DNA from: Pseudomonas sp. S35
Lineage (GTDB): Bacteria > Pseudomonadota > Gammaproteobacteria > Pseudomonadales > Pseudomonadaceae
DNA: 64,000 nt
NCBI RefSeq assembly: GCF_009866765.1
Contig: NZ_CP019431.1
Coordinates: forward strand, 6,530,001 to 6,594,000
Direction of reading: 5' to 3'
Below are positions 53,755-64,000 of the stretch, piece by piece. The position numbers were made by a program, and so were the translations under genes. The first letter of the stretch is position 1. Each line of letters begins with the position of its first letter. The notes beneath the pieces are model-generated. The model was given only the letters and a program-made list of their open reading frames with translations. It ran no database searches and was not told the origin of the DNA.

Positions 53755-54510
53755 TCAGCGCCCTGCACACGCTGCACGGCTGACCGGCAGATTGAGGAAC
53801 AGATCCAAGTCCGACGGGATGCCCAGGCCATACATACCCGCGCCTTCCGAACCCACGTTGTAATGGATGACCCGAGCCTGGTTCTTGATCATCTCGTTGT
53901 AGGCCGGTGCCACATAGAACTCGCCATTGACCCGCAGGTCTTTGTCGAACATCGCCTCGATGGCCGCGATCAGTTGACGACCGCTACGGAAGTTGTAGAT
54001 GCCCACCGTGGCCTCATCGGAGATCACTTCCTTTTCAACCACGCACTCGATTCGCCCGTCTTGCGCGAAGCCAACGAAGGACCACTTCGGGTCGTTCGCC
54101 TTCATGGTCATGATCAAGCCATCAGCATTTTGTGCCTGCATGGCACTCAGGTACGCGTCGATGTTCACGTCAACGTATTGGTCACTGTTGGCGATCATTA
54201 CCGGACTATCGGAGTCGATCAGATCCTTGGCCGCGTACACCGTGCAGGCCGCGCCTTCGGTAACGCCATCCAGCTCGACGATGGCGCAACCGGGCGCCCA
54301 AGCCTGCAACTTTTCGTTCAGACCGTAGGCTTCGACATGCGCTGCCTGGCAGATGAAGATGAAGCGGTGCTCGCAGGATGGCGTAAGGTTGTCGATAACG
54401 ACTTTGATCATCGGCACCGAGTGCACCGGAATCAGTGGTTTCGGATCGGTGTAGCCTGCAACTGCGAAGCGGCTGCCAGCACCTGCCATGGGGACGACTA
54501 TATTAAGCAT
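53755..54510 (-). CDS. Sugar/alcohol nucleotidyltransferase
   Basis: A 251-residue NTP-transferase with the loop VPMAGAGSRFAVAGYTDPKPLIP holding the G-X-G-S-R pattern and Lys, and the ANSDQYVD metal site. It resembles glucose-1-phosphate or CTP-dependent transferases that activate a capsule component. The start at 54510 has AGAGGA six bases upstream. Confidence 0.85.
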   Translation of the reverse strand: MLNIVVPMAGAGSRFAVAGYTDPKPLIPVHSVPMIKVVIDNLTPSCEHRFIFICQAAHVEAYGLNEKLQAWAPGCAIVELDGVTEGAACTVYAAKDLIDSDSPVMIANSDQYVDVNIDAYLSAMQAQNADGLIMTMKANDPKWSFVGFAQDGRIECVVEKEVISDEATVGIYNFRSGRQLIAAIEAMFDKDLRVNGEFYVAPAYNEMIKNQARVIHYNVGSEGAGMYGLGIPSDLDLFLNLPVSRAACAGR

Positions 54511-54520
54511 TTGATTTCCT

Positions 54521-55222
54521 CTACCGGCGTACGAGGTACTGTTCATACGCGTCTATAACTTCACTGGCCGGGCCAATCATTTGTACCCGTCCATCCTTGA
54601 GCCAGCACACGCGGTTGCACAGTTCCCGGACGCGCTGGGAGTCATGCGAGACAAATACGACGGTCTGTTCGCCCATCATCATGTCTCGCATCGTGGCTTC
54701 CGCCTTTTCGCGAAAGTGGCCATCGCCGACGCTCAACACTTCATCCAGCAGGATCACATCGGGTCGTGAATACTTGGAGATGGCAAAGCCCAGGCGCGCT
54801 TTCATACCTGTGGAATAGCTGCGTACTGGCACTGCGGCGCTGATATGAAGCTCGGCGTAATCGAGAATCTCGTCGCTCAATTCGCGCATGCGTCTACGGC
54901 TCATGCCCATCAACATGCCGCTGAGGACAATATTGTCTCGAGCATCAAGGTTCTCATCGAAGCCCAATTGCAGGTTGAGCAACGAAACACTGGAAACGGA
55001 CTGGACCAGGCTGCCGCGAGTCGGCTGGTAGATCCCTGCCAACACCTTGAGCAACGTGCTCTTGCCCGCGCCATTGCTGCCGACTATCCCGAACGTATCG
55101 CCACGTGCTATCGAAAAAGACAGATCGTGCAATACCGTGGTGGAGGCCCTCGACATCAATCGAAGACCGTTACGAAAGGTGAGCGACAGTGATTTCGTCG
55201 TAAGAGCGGCTGGCGCGTTCAT
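54521..55222 (-). CDS. wzt: Polysaccharide ABC exporter ATPase (Wzt/KpsT-like)
   Basis: A 233-residue ATPase with Walker A GSNGAGKST, signature YSTGMKARLGFAI, Walker B VILLDEVLSVGD and the switch His in VSHD. It lacks the C-terminal carbohydrate-binding domain of longer Wzt proteins, so it is of the short type that does not recognise a capped chain end. Pairs with the permease downstream in coordinate order (upstream in transcription), overlapping by four bases. Confidence 0.92.
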   Translation of the reverse strand: MNAPAALTTKSLSLTFRNGLRLMSRASTTVLHDLSFSIARGDTFGIVGSNGAGKSTLLKVLAGIYQPTRGSLVQSVSSVSLLNLQLGFDENLDARDNIVLSGMLMGMSRRRMRELSDEILDYAELHISAAVPVRSYSTGMKARLGFAISKYSRPDVILLDEVLSVGDGHFREKAEATMRDMMMGEQTVVFVSHDSQRVRELCNRVCWLKDGRVQMIGPASEVIDAYEQYLVRR

Positions 55223-56016
55223 TTGCTCAGCGCCATGGCATAAGCGTTCTTGTTCCGTGCGAGGAACAGCACCGCCAGCATCAGCAGCCCTGACGCACCG
55301 CCGGCTAACGCCAGGAGATCGATCAGCACCGGCGCGCGTCCATACATCAATACATCGCGATACATTGAAATCAGCGCAGCCAACGGATTGATGTCGAGCA
55401 GAAAGCCCAATTCAGCCGGGATGTTGGCTTTGCTGTAAAACACACCGGAGGCAAACATCAGAAATTGCAGGCCTGTGGAGATAAGAATGCGCAGGTCCGG
55501 CATGAATGGAATGAGTCCGGCAACGAATACGCCTAGCGCCGCAGTAATGATCAACTGCACAAGGGCAATGAGCGGAACATACAACCAAAGCCAACTCGGC
55601 ATCACACCGATAGCACAGAGAAGCAACAACAATAAAACAACGACCAGTGATTCTTTAACCAAGTCTTTGAATATCGAAGTCAGCGGAAAAATCAGAGGGT
55701 CAACTTTGCAGTGCTCGAGAATATGCTTCTTTTCGTAAATGGCGTCTGTGCAGTTCATCACGCTCTTGTTGAACCATGTCCAGAATGTGACGCCGATGAT
55801 CAGGAAAACCGCAAAGTTCTCAACCTGAATACGCAACAAGTGACCGAAGACGCTGTAGTAGATGCCCAACAGCAGAATGGGCTCCAGCACCCACCATGCG
55901 AATCCAAGGCGGGTTCGCGTCGATTCCGACTTCAGCCCAAGTCTGGCACGCTCCACCGACACCTGTATCGTCGGGAAAATTCTGAGGCTTCCTTGTCGCC
56001 AGGGCATCGCACACAT
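55219..56016 (-). CDS. wzm: Polysaccharide ABC exporter permease (Wzm/KpsM-like)
   Basis: A 265-residue ABC-2 permease with about six helices (LGFAWWVLEPILLLGIYYSV, FAVFLIIGVTFWTWF, SLVVVLLLLLLCAIGV, LYVPLIALVQLIITAALGV and more). It exports a lipid-linked glycan through the inner membrane with Wzt. It is the first gene of the operon. The start at 56016 has a poor Shine-Dalgarno; the frame stays open for 34 codons upstream without a start codon. An in-frame ATG at 56007 is the alternative. Confidence 0.9.
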   Translation of the reverse strand: MCAMPWRQGSLRIFPTIQVSVERARLGLKSESTRTRLGFAWWVLEPILLLGIYYSVFGHLLRIQVENFAVFLIIGVTFWTWFNKSVMNCTDAIYEKKHILEHCKVDPLIFPLTSIFKDLVKESLVVVLLLLLLCAIGVMPSWLWLYVPLIALVQLIITAALGVFVAGLIPFMPDLRILISTGLQFLMFASGVFYSKANIPAELGFLLDINPLAALISMYRDVLMYGRAPVLIDLLALAGGASGLLMLAVLFLARNKNAYAMALSK

Positions 56017-56469
56017 CTCAACAAAAACAGCCGCGCACCATACACTGATAATGGCAATCAGCCCACCCAGCAGTACATTTTTCCTACATAATAGTTCAAT
56101 TAAACATATTTCAAATTGTTACAAAACCAAAAAATCCATCAGCACCACGCTGTCGATACCGTCCTGACGAGCATTTTCTGAATGGTTTTTGAGGCCGTCT
56201 TAAGCAGCTAGTGGCGCCCTCCAACAACCTACGGAGTAGGGCATTACGCGAAAGGCCAATGGCGAATGGAAGGATTGTATAGCGGCAACCGTGCTATGGA
56301 TTTGCCTTGCATCCATAAACAACGCTTTAACTAATTAGATACGCAAGCCGATTGAATAGTTAATAAGTACGCACACCACAACTGCCAAAAACATATTAAA
56401 TTCGGTACTTATGAAACCAGCCTCTGCAAGATTAACTGCGTGCGCGGTTTGGCACTCAACGGGCGCATG
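56017..56469. other. AT-rich region upstream of the polysaccharide operon
   Basis: Noticeably richer in A/T than its neighbours. It should hold the promoter for the leftward wzm operon, but I see no ops/JUMPstart (GGCGGTAGC) element and no clear sigma-70 pair. A 27-codon open run with a stop at 56119-56121 and a hydrophobic in-frame extension of wzm are present but lack start codons, so no gene is called. Confidence 0.4.
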
Positions 56470-56504
56470 AAAAAAACGCCGGATAGCTCAAAGTCTATCC
56501 GACG
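56470..56504 (-). terminator. Rho-independent terminator of glmS
   Basis: Read leftward, the stem CGTCGGATAG / CTATCCGGCG with an eight-base loop is followed by seven T residues. It ends about 85 bases after the glmS stop. Confidence 0.85.
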
Positions 56505-56559
56505 GTATTGAAGGCGTCTGCGAGAGTTAGAGGTACGATCTGCATCCCACAGAACGGAC

Positions 56560-56625
56560 CACGCCGGGCCTCCAGGTGCGTGAGGAGTTACTCCACCGTC
56601 ACCGATTTGGCCAAGTTGCGCGGCT
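56560..56625 (-). other. attTn7: Unoccupied attTn7 site
   Basis: The 3' end of glmS and the adjacent ~25 bases downstream are the conserved Tn7 target. TnsD binds within the last codons of glmS and insertion occurs about 25 bp after the stop. No Tn7 ends or duplicated target bases are seen, so the site is empty. The coordinates are approximate. Confidence 0.6.
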
Positions 56626-58420
56626 GGTCCACATCCGTCCCCTTGAGCACGGCCACGTAGTAAGACAGCAACTGCAGCGGGATGGTGTAGAGGATCGGCG
56701 ACAGGGTGTCGTTGATGTGCGGCATGTTGATGACGTGGGTGCCTTGCGCGTTGGTCATGCCGGCTTTCTCATCAGCGAATACCACCAGTTGGCCGCCACG
56801 GGCGCGCACTTCCTGCAGGTTGGATTTGAGTTTTTCCAGCAGTTCGTTGTTCGGCGCTACGGTGACCACTGGCATGTCGTCATCCACCAGGGCCAGTGGG
56901 CCGTGTTTGAGCTCGCCGGCCGGGTAGGCTTCGGCGTGGATGTACGAGATTTCCTTGAGCTTGAGGGCACCTTCCATCGCCACCGGGTATTGCGCGCCAC
57001 GGCCGAGGAACAGGGTGTGGTTCTTGTCGGCGAACAGCTCGGCGACTTTTTCCACGACGCTGTCCATGGCCAGTGCTTCGCCCAGGCGGGTTGGCAGACG
57101 ACGCAGTTCTTCGACCAAGGTGGCTTCGACACCTTCGGCCAAGGTGCCGCGTACTTGGCCCAGGGACAGGGTCAGCAACAACAAGCCAACCAGCTGGGTG
57201 GTGAAGGCTTTGGTGGACGCCACGCCGATTTCGCGACCGGCCTGGGTCAGCAGGGTCAGGTCGGACTCACGCACCAGGGAGCTGATGCTGACGTTGCAGA
57301 TCGCTAGGCTGGCGAGGAAGCCCAGCTCCTTGGCGTTGCGCAGGGCGGCCAGGGTGTCGGCGGTTTCGCCGGATTGGGAGATGGTCACGAACAGGGTGTC
57401 GGGTTGCACCACCACCTTGCGGTAGCGGAATTCGCTGGCCACTTCGACTTGGCACGGGATGCCAGCCAGCTCTTCCAGCCAGTAACGGGCAACCATGCCG
57501 GCGTGGTAGCTGGTACCGCAGGCGACGATCTGCACATTGCGCACGTTGGCGAACAGCTCGGCGGCCTGCGGGCCGAAGGCGTTGACCAGCACTTGCTTGT
57601 CGCCAAGGCGGCCTTCGAGGGTGCGTTGCACCACGGCCGGTTGCTCGTGGATTTCCTTGAGCATGAAGTGGCGGTATTCGCCTTTGTCGGCGGCTTCGGC
57701 ACCGTCGCGGTACTGCACGGCTTCGCGCTCGACGCAGTTGCCGTTCACATCCCAGATCGCCACGCTTTCGCGGCGGATGTCGGCAATATCGCCCTCTTCC
57801 AGGTACATGAAGCGGTCAGTCACCTGGCGCAGGGCCAGTTGATCGGAGGCAAGGAAGTTTTCCCCCAGGCCCAGGCCGATCACCAGCGGGCTGCCACTGC
57901 GGGCGGCAACCACACGATCAGGTTGGCTGGCGCAGACCACCGCCAAACCGTAGGCGCCGTGCAGCTCCTTGACGGTAGCCTTGAGCGCTACAGTCAGGTC
58001 GCCAAGGTCCTTGAGTTTATGGTGGAGCAGGTGGGCGATGACTTCGGTGTCGGTGTCCGAGGTGAACACATAGCCGAGGCCTTTAAGCTGTTCACGCAGC
58101 ACTTCGTGGTTTTCGATGATGCCGTTGTGCACCACCGCCAAGTCGCCAGAGAAGTGCGGGTGCGCGTTACGTTCACACGGCGCACCGTGGGTGGCCCAAC
58201 GGGTATGCGCAATGCCTAAGCGGCCCACCAGCGGCTCGCCGGCCAGGGCCTGCTCCAACTCACTGACCTTGCCTGGGCGACGCATGCGTTCAAGCTTGCC
58301 GGCGTTGGTGAAAACCGCCACGCCGGCGCTGTCATAACCTCGGTATTCCAGGCGCTTGAGGCCTTCGAGCAGGATTGCGGTAACGTTACGTTCGGCGACT
58401 GCGCCAACAATTCCACACAT
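56588..58420 (-). CDS. glmS: Glutamine--fructose-6-phosphate aminotransferase
   Basis: A 610-residue enzyme making glucosamine-6-phosphate for peptidoglycan and LPS. Cys2 (MCGIVGAV) is the N-terminal nucleophile of the glutaminase domain; two SIS sugar-isomerase domains follow ([22 protein letters not shown]), and the C-terminus ends [14 protein letters not shown] precedes the start. It lies 10 bp after glmR and is followed by its own terminator. Confidence 0.97.
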   Translation of the reverse strand: MCGIVGAVAERNVTAILLEGLKRLEYRGYDSAGVAVFTNAGKLERMRRPGKVSELEQALAGEPLVGRLGIAHTRWATHGAPCERNAHPHFSGDLAVVHNGIIENHEVLREQLKGLGYVFTSDTDTEVIAHLLHHKLKDLGDLTVALKATVKELHGAYGLAVVCASQPDRVVAARSGSPLVIGLGLGENFLASDQLALRQVTDRFMYLEEGDIADIRRESVAIWDVNGNCVEREAVQYRDGAEAADKGEYRHFMLKEIHEQPAVVQRTLEGRLGDKQVLVNAFGPQAAELFANVRNVQIVACGTSYHAGMVARYWLEELAGIPCQVEVASEFRYRKVVVQPDTLFVTISQSGETADTLAALRNAKELGFLASLAICNVSISSLVRESDLTLLTQAGREIGVASTKAFTTQLVGLLLLTLSLGQVRGTLAEGVEATLVEELRRLPTRLGEALAMDSVVEKVAELFADKNHTLFLGRGAQYPVAMEGALKLKEISYIHAEAYPAGELKHGPLALVDDDMPVVTVAPNNELLEKLKSNLQEVRARGGQLVVFADEKAGMTNAQGTHVINMPHINDTLSPILYTIPLQLLSYYVAVLKGTDVDQPRNLAKSVTVE

Positions 58421-58430
58421 GGTGCTTCTC

Positions 58431-59198
58431 CTAGATGATTGCCGCGCATATCAGCGTAATGCCGCGGGCTTGGATCTGGTCGCGGGCCTCAAGCGGCAGG
58501 CGATCATCGGTAATAAGGGTATGGACGCTGCTCCAGGGCAGTTCCAGGTTGGGAATCTTGCGGCCGATCTTGTCGGACTCGACCATCACCACCACTTCAC
58601 GGGCGACCTCGGCCATCACGCGGCTCAGGCCCAGCAGTTCGTTGAAGGTGGTGGTGCCGCGCTGCAGATCGATGCCATCGGCACCGATGAACAGCTGATC
58701 AAAGTCGTAGGAGCGCAGCACTTGCTCGGCAACCTGGCCTTGGAACGAATCCGAATGCGGGTCCCAGGTGCCACCGGTCATCAGCAACACCGGCTCGTGT
58801 TCCAGTTCGCTCAAGGCGCTGGCCACGTGCAGGGAATTGGTCATCACCACCAGGCCGGGCTGGTGGCCCAGCTCGGGAATCATCGCGGCGGTGGTGCTGC
58901 CGCTGTCGATGATGATGCGGGCGTGCTCGCGCAAGCGCATCACCGCCGCACGGGCGATGGCACGCTTGTGGGCCGAGATCGGCTGGGCGGCGTCGCCGAC
59001 CAGTTCCTGGGGCATGGTGATGGCGCCACCGTAGCGGCGCAGCAACAGGCCGTTGCTTTCGAGGGCGGCCAGGTCCTTGCGGATCGTAACTTCCGAGGTT
59101 TCGAAACGTTTGGCCAGTTCGTCCACGCTGACTTCACCCTGCTCGTTGAGCAAGGCCAGGATGTTGTGGCGTCGTTGGGGTGTATTTCGTTTCGACAT
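58431..59198 (-). CDS. glmR: DeoR-family regulator GlmR
   Basis: A 255-residue regulator. The N-terminal helix-turn-helix ([19 protein letters not shown]) is followed by a DeoR C-terminal sensor domain ([20 protein letters not shown]). It resembles the P. aeruginosa regulator beside glmS that senses amino-sugar or sugar-phosphate levels and regulates glmS. The start at 59198 ([12 protein letters not shown]) matches the family; the frame extends to 59237 but without a signal. Confidence 0.9.
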   Translation of the reverse strand: MSKRNTPQRRHNILALLNEQGEVSVDELAKRFETSEVTIRKDLAALESNGLLLRRYGGAITMPQELVGDAAQPISAHKRAIARAAVMRLREHARIIIDSGSTTAAMIPELGHQPGLVVMTNSLHVASALSELEHEPVLLMTGGTWDPHSDSFQGQVAEQVLRSYDFDQLFIGADGIDLQRGTTTFNELLGLSRVMAEVAREVVVMVESDKIGRKIPNLELPWSSVHTLITDDRLPLEARDQIQARGITLICAAII

Positions 59199-59210
59199 GG
59201 TGATGATAAG

Positions 59211-59233
59211 TTTCGTTTCGAAAGATAACGAAG
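59211..59233. promoter_or_regulatory. Candidate DeoR-type operator upstream of glmR
   Basis: TTTCGTTTCGAAAGATAACGAAG contains overlapping inverted repeats (TTTCG/CGAAA and CGTT/AACG) just upstream of the glmR start. DeoR-family operators are commonly TTTCGTTT-like, so autoregulation is plausible. Confidence 0.45.
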
Positions 59234-59296
59234 GCAATCAAAACCTATTGAGAAGACATCGTCAAGCGCCTGGGACAGATTTTTCAAACAATACAG

Positions 59297-59335
59297 GCCC
59301 ACTGTGGGAGGGGGCTTGCCTCCTTCCACAGTGGG
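59297..59335. repeat. REP hairpin downstream of glmU
   Basis: GCCCACTGTGGGAGGGGGC pairs with GCCTCCTTCCACAGTGGGC over a long, slightly imperfect stem, 12 bases past the glmU stop in the transcription direction. It may help end transcription of glmU. Confidence 0.8.
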
Positions 59336-59346
59336 CTGTGGATAAC

Positions 59347-60714
59347 TCAAGTTTTTGTGATTTTAACCGGGCGCTTCCAACCGTCGATGTTGCGTTGGCG
59401 GGCGCGGGCGACGCCGAGCTGCAAGTTATCCACATCCTGGTTGATAGTCGAACCGGCAGCAGTGGTCGCGCCGTCGCCGACCTTGACCGGCGCGACCAAC
59501 GAGTTGTTGGAGCCGATGAATACGTCTTCACCCAGTACGGTCATGTGCTTGTTGGCGCCATCGTAGTTGCAGGTGATGGTGCCCGCGCCGATGTTGGTGC
59601 GAGCACCGATAACCGCATCGCCCAGGTAGGTCAGGTGGCCTGCCTTGGCGCCTTCACCGAGGTGGGCATTTTTCAGTTCGACAAAGTTACCCACATGGGC
59701 CTTCGCTTCCAGCACGCTGCCAGGGCGCAACCGTGCAAACGGGCCGGCGTCGCTGCCCTCGCCCATCACGGCGCCTTCGATATGGCTGTTGGCCTTGACC
59801 ACCACGCCTTTACGCAAGGTACTGTCCTTGATCACACAGTTCGGGCCGATCACCACGTCGTCTTCGATGATGACGCGACCTTCGAGGATCACGTTGATGT
59901 CGATCAGCACGTCGCGGCCCACCGTCACTTCCCCGCGTACGTCAAAGCGTGCCGGGTCGCGCAGGGTCACGCCCTGAGCCATCAAACGACGGCCTTCGCG
60001 CAGCTGGTAGTGACGCTCCAGCTCTGCCAGCTGCTTGCGGTCGTTGGCGCCCTGCACTTCCATCGGGTCGTGGGGCTGTTCGGTGGCGACCAGCAGGCCA
60101 TCACTCACGGCCATCTCGATGACATCGGTGAGGTAATACTCGCCCTGGGCGTTGTTGTTGGACAGACGGCTCATCCAGTCAGCAAGCTTGTTCGCAGGGA
60201 CGGCGAGAATCCCGGTATTGCCTTCGGTGATGGCGCGTTGGGCTTCGCTGGCGTCCTTGTGTTCAACGATGGCTGCGACCTTGCCGTCGGCATTGCGCAC
60301 GATGCGCCCGTAGCCGGTGGGGTCGTCCAGTTCAACGGTGAGCAGGCCCATCTGGCCAGGCACTACGTGCTTGAGCAGGCGTTGCAGGGTTTCCACTTCG
60401 ATCAGCGGTACGTCGCCGTAGAGGATCAGCACAGTGTCGGCCGTAATGAACGGTACCGCTTGTGCGGTCGCGTGGCCGGTGCCGAGTTGTTTGTCCTGCA
60501 ACACGAAATTCAGATCATCCGCCGCCAGGCGTTCACGCACCACGTCAGCACCGTGGCCAATCACCACGTGGATGCGTTGCGGGTCCAACTGCCGGGCGCT
60601 GTGGATAACATGGCCAAGCATGGAGTTGCCGGCCACCGGGTGCAGCACCTTGGGCAGGGCTGAACGCATGCGGGTGCCCTGGCCTGCGGCGAGAATGACG
60701 ATTTCAAGAGACAT
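59347..60714 (-). CDS. glmU: Bifunctional N-acetylglucosamine-1-phosphate uridylyltransferase / glucosamine-1-phosphate acetyltransferase
   Basis: A 455-residue enzyme making UDP-GlcNAc. The N-terminal pyrophosphorylase domain has [19 protein letters not shown]; the C-terminal left-handed beta-helix acetyltransferase has repeated hexapeptides and [22 protein letters not shown]. The length is typical. It is in the same direction as glmR-glmS and follows the atp operon. Confidence 0.97.
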   Translation of the reverse strand: MSLEIVILAAGQGTRMRSALPKVLHPVAGNSMLGHVIHSARQLDPQRIHVVIGHGADVVRERLAADDLNFVLQDKQLGTGHATAQAVPFITADTVLILYGDVPLIEVETLQRLLKHVVPGQMGLLTVELDDPTGYGRIVRNADGKVAAIVEHKDASEAQRAITEGNTGILAVPANKLADWMSRLSNNNAQGEYYLTDVIEMAVSDGLLVATEQPHDPMEVQGANDRKQLAELERHYQLREGRRLMAQGVTLRDPARFDVRGEVTVGRDVLIDINVILEGRVIIEDDVVIGPNCVIKDSTLRKGVVVKANSHIEGAVMGEGSDAGPFARLRPGSVLEAKAHVGNFVELKNAHLGEGAKAGHLTYLGDAVIGARTNIGAGTITCNYDGANKHMTVLGEDVFIGSNNSLVAPVKVGDGATTAAGSTINQDVDNLQLGVARARQRNIDGWKRPVKITKT

Positions 60715-60772
60715 GAATGGCTACCAATCCTGGGCGGTCCGGGTTCAGACCAGAGAAGTGTTTTGCAAAAAA

Positions 60773-60805
60773 AGAAAAAGGGTAGCCGAGGCTACCCTTT
60801 TTAAT
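60773..60805 (-). terminator. Rho-independent terminator of the atp operon
   Basis: The stem AAAAGGGTAGCC / GGCTACCCTTTT, symmetric about a two-base GA loop, has T-runs on both sides (leftward CTTTTTCTTTTTTTG). It is 33 bp past the atpC stop and can act on both strands. Confidence 0.92.
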
Positions 60806-60837
60806 CAATCGCGCATGAAGCATGACGGCGTGGCCGC

Positions 60838-61254
60838 TTACTTCTTGCGGATCTGCTGGAGAGTACGCAGCTGGGCTGCGGCCTCGGCCAGACGGACTGC
60901 AGCAGCGCTGTAGTCGAAGTCTGCACCTTTTTCGTTCAGCGCCTTCTCGGCAGCCTTGACGGCTTCCTGAGCGGAGGCTTCATCCAGGTCGCCAGCACGT
61001 TGCACGGTGTCGGCAAGTACCTTGACCATGTTCGGCTGAACCTCAAGGAAACCACCGGAGATGTAAAACACCTCCTTTTCCCCGCCTTGCTTGGTCAGAG
61101 TGATCGGACCTGGCTTCAAGCTGGTGATCAACGGCGCGTGGCCCAGGGCAATACCCAGGTCACCGAGTTCACCGTGTGCAATCACCATTTCTACCAGACC
61201 GGAGAAGATTTCCCCTTCCGCGCTGACGATATCGCAATGGACTGTCATAGCCAT
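60838..61254 (-). CDS. atpC: ATP synthase epsilon subunit
   Basis: A 138-residue F1 central-stalk and regulatory subunit. The N-terminal beta-sandwich ([31 protein letters not shown]) is followed by a two-helix C-terminal domain ([17 protein letters not shown]). GAGG precedes the ATG. It is the last gene of the atp operon. Confidence 0.97.
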   Translation of the reverse strand: MAMTVHCDIVSAEGEIFSGLVEMVIAHGELGDLGIALGHAPLITSLKPGPITLTKQGGEKEVFYISGGFLEVQPNMVKVLADTVQRAGDLDEASAQEAVKAAEKALNEKGADFDYSAAAVRLAEAAAQLRTLQQIRKK

Positions 61255-61298
61255 CTGATTGCCTCAACCTGATGAGCGCCCGTTGCCGGGCGCCTGGA

Positions 61299-62702
<1,404 letters not shown>

Positions 62703-63563
62703 TTAAACCGCGGCAGCGCCGCCGACGATTTCCGAGATCTCTTGGGTGATCGCAGCCTGACGCGCCTTGTTGTAGATCAGCTGCAAATCGCTGATCAGAT
62801 CACCGGCGTTATCGGTAGCGTTTTTCATCGCGATCATCCGCGCCGCTTGTTCAGCTGCGTTGTTCTCGACCACCGCCTGGTACACCTGCGACTCCACGTA
62901 GCGCACCATCAAGCCGTCAAGCAGCTCTTTGGCGTCTGGTTCGTAGAGGTAGTCCCAGTGGTGCTTGAGTTCCTGATCCGGAGTCGCCACCAGTGGAATC
63001 AATTGCTCCACGGTTGGCTGCTGGGTCATGGTGTTGATGAACTTGTTGGATACCACGGACAGGCGGTCAATCCGGCCTTCCAGGTACGCATCCAGCATCA
63101 CCTTCACACTGCCGATCAAATCATTGATCGACGGCTCTTCACCCAGGTGGCTGATAGCTGCTACGACGTTACCGCCGAAGTTGCGGAAAAAGGCCGCACC
63201 CTTGCTACCAACAACACACAGATCGATCTCGACGCCGTTTTCGCGGTTTACCGCCATGTCCTTGACCAGGGCCTTGAACAGGTTGGTATTCAGACCACCG
63301 CACAAACCACGGTCACTGCTCACTACCACATAACCCACACGCTTAACTTCGCGGTCGATCATGAAGGGGTGGCGGTATTCCGGGTTGGCGTTGGCCAGAT
63401 GCCCAATTACCTGGCGGATACGCTCCGCATAAGGACGGCTAGCAGCCATGCGCATTTGTGCCTTGCGCATTTTGCTGACCGCCACTTTTTCCATGGCGCT
63501 GGTAATTTTTTGCGTGCTTTTGATGCTCGCAATCTTACTGCGAATCTCTTTTGCGCCTGCCAT
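62703..63563 (-). CDS. atpG: ATP synthase gamma subunit
   Basis: A 286-residue rotor subunit. The N-terminal helix [19 protein letters not shown] and C-terminal [20 protein letters not shown] are the two family signatures that form the coiled-coil shaft. Confidence 0.98.
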   Translation of the reverse strand: MAGAKEIRSKIASIKSTQKITSAMEKVAVSKMRKAQMRMAASRPYAERIRQVIGHLANANPEYRHPFMIDREVKRVGYVVVSSDRGLCGGLNTNLFKALVKDMAVNRENGVEIDLCVVGSKGAAFFRNFGGNVVAAISHLGEEPSINDLIGSVKVMLDAYLEGRIDRLSVVSNKFINTMTQQPTVEQLIPLVATPDQELKHHWDYLYEPDAKELLDGLMVRYVESQVYQAVVENNAAEQAARMIAMKNATDNAGDLISDLQLIYNKARQAAITQEISEIVGGAAAV

Positions 63564-63613
63564 GTAACACCTATCAGGTTAGCAAGCGGGAGCCTTGCGG
63601 CTCCCGCTGCGGC

Positions 63614-64000
63614 TTACCAGGTTTGGGTGGCCTTGAACTTCTCGATACCGGCTTTCATGCCAGCGTCGATATCGTCATTGAAGTCACCCTTCACGTTGAT
63701 CTTCGCCATCAATTCGGCGTGATCGCGGTTGAAGTAAGCAATCAGCGCTTGTTCAAAGCTGCCGACCTTGGCGATTTCAACGTCGGTCAGGAACCCACGC
63801 TCAGCGGCATACAGCGACAACGCCATGTCAGCGATCGACATTGGGGCGTATTGCTTCTGCTTCATCAGCTCGGTAACGCGCTGACCATGCTCAAGTTGCT
63901 TACGGGTCGCTTCGTCCAGGTCAGAAGCGAACTGGGCGAATGCCGCCAGTTCACGGTACTGAGCCAGAGCGGTACGGATACCACCGGAGAGCTTCTTGAT
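63614..64000 (-). CDS. atpA: ATP synthase alpha subunit, C-terminal part
   Basis: The last 128 codons of atpA, whose start lies beyond the right edge of the window. The visible part, [18 protein letters not shown] and [17 protein letters not shown] to the C-terminal KATQTW, is the helical C-terminal domain of F1 alpha. It is transcribed leftward ahead of atpG. Confidence 0.97.
   Translation of the reverse strand: MKKLSGGIRTALAQYRELAAFAQFASDLDEATRKQLEHGQRVTELMKQKQYAPMSIADMALSLYAAERGFLTDVEIAKVGSFEQALIAYFNRDHAELMAKINVKGDFNDDIDAGMKAGIEKFKATQTW

Noticed and set aside
56017..56121. Hydrophobic in-frame extension upstream of wzm
   Set aside because: The frame is open for 34 codons and would encode a membrane helix, but contains no ATG, GTG or TTG start.
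56119..56199. A 27-codon open run that could be a gene remnant
   Set aside because: It is bounded by stops at both ends, lacks a convincing start and matched no protein I know; too short to call.
56560..56625. Possible Tn7 insertion at glmS
   Set aside because: No Tn7 end repeats or target duplication are present; the polysaccharide operon beside it shows no transposon genes.

Overview
The window reads as a chromosomal, origin-proximal stretch of a fluorescent-group Pseudomonas (P. fluorescens-like). The grounds are the gene order uvrD / pdxY / folE2-pyrC zinc cluster / glmS-glmR-glmU / atp operon, high GC with Pseudomonas-style codon use, REP hairpins of the type TGTGGGAGGGGGC, and frequent DnaA boxes. 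No tRNA, rRNA, CRISPR array or intact insertion sequence was seen.

Layout. (1) 1-8 kb holds housekeeping genes: the start of a membrane protein, uvrD, a Tim44-domain protein, a SMI1/KNR4 protein, a CPA2 antiporter, a YciA-type thioesterase, pdxY and a DUF3301 protein. (2) 8.3-19 kb is a zinc-starvation cluster arranged around two identical 15-bp Zur-box palindromes (11600-11614 and 13343-13357). The left box faces dksA2-zigA-DUF1826-cobW on one side and a small secreted protein on the other. The right box faces amiA on one side and folE2-znuC/B/A-hisI-cam-pyrC on the other. Together they code for zinc uptake, zinc chaperones and backup copies of zinc enzymes. (3) 19-22.4 kb carries a DUF3617 protein, cardiolipin synthase and a cyclopropane fatty acid synthase-type enzyme. 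(4) 22.4-30.4 kb carries a bufferin cluster (bufA-bufB-bufC) next to an operon of three SPFH membrane proteins and a P1B-type metal ATPase. One SPFH protein has a 13-histidine N-terminus, and a degenerate Zur-like palindrome lies just upstream of that operon. (5) 30.6-36.3 kb is a six-gene lipid operon matching the uncharacterised E. coli ynbABCD set plus an acyltransferase and a small membrane protein. (6) 36.5-44.6 kb encodes a giant alpha-2-macroglobulin and its partner penicillin-binding protein PbpC. (7) 44.6-56.0 kb is a 14-gene leftward polysaccharide operon exported by a Wzm/Wzt ABC transporter and containing several unrecognised genes. (8) 56.5-64 kb is the conserved glmS (with the attTn7 site), glmR, glmU and atpC-D-G-A block.

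The most interesting parts are the zinc/metal theme running from 8 to 30 kb, the ynb-like phospholipid operon, and the unusual polysaccharide cluster next to glmS. Assignments come from reading the sequence and from memory of the families; no database search was run.
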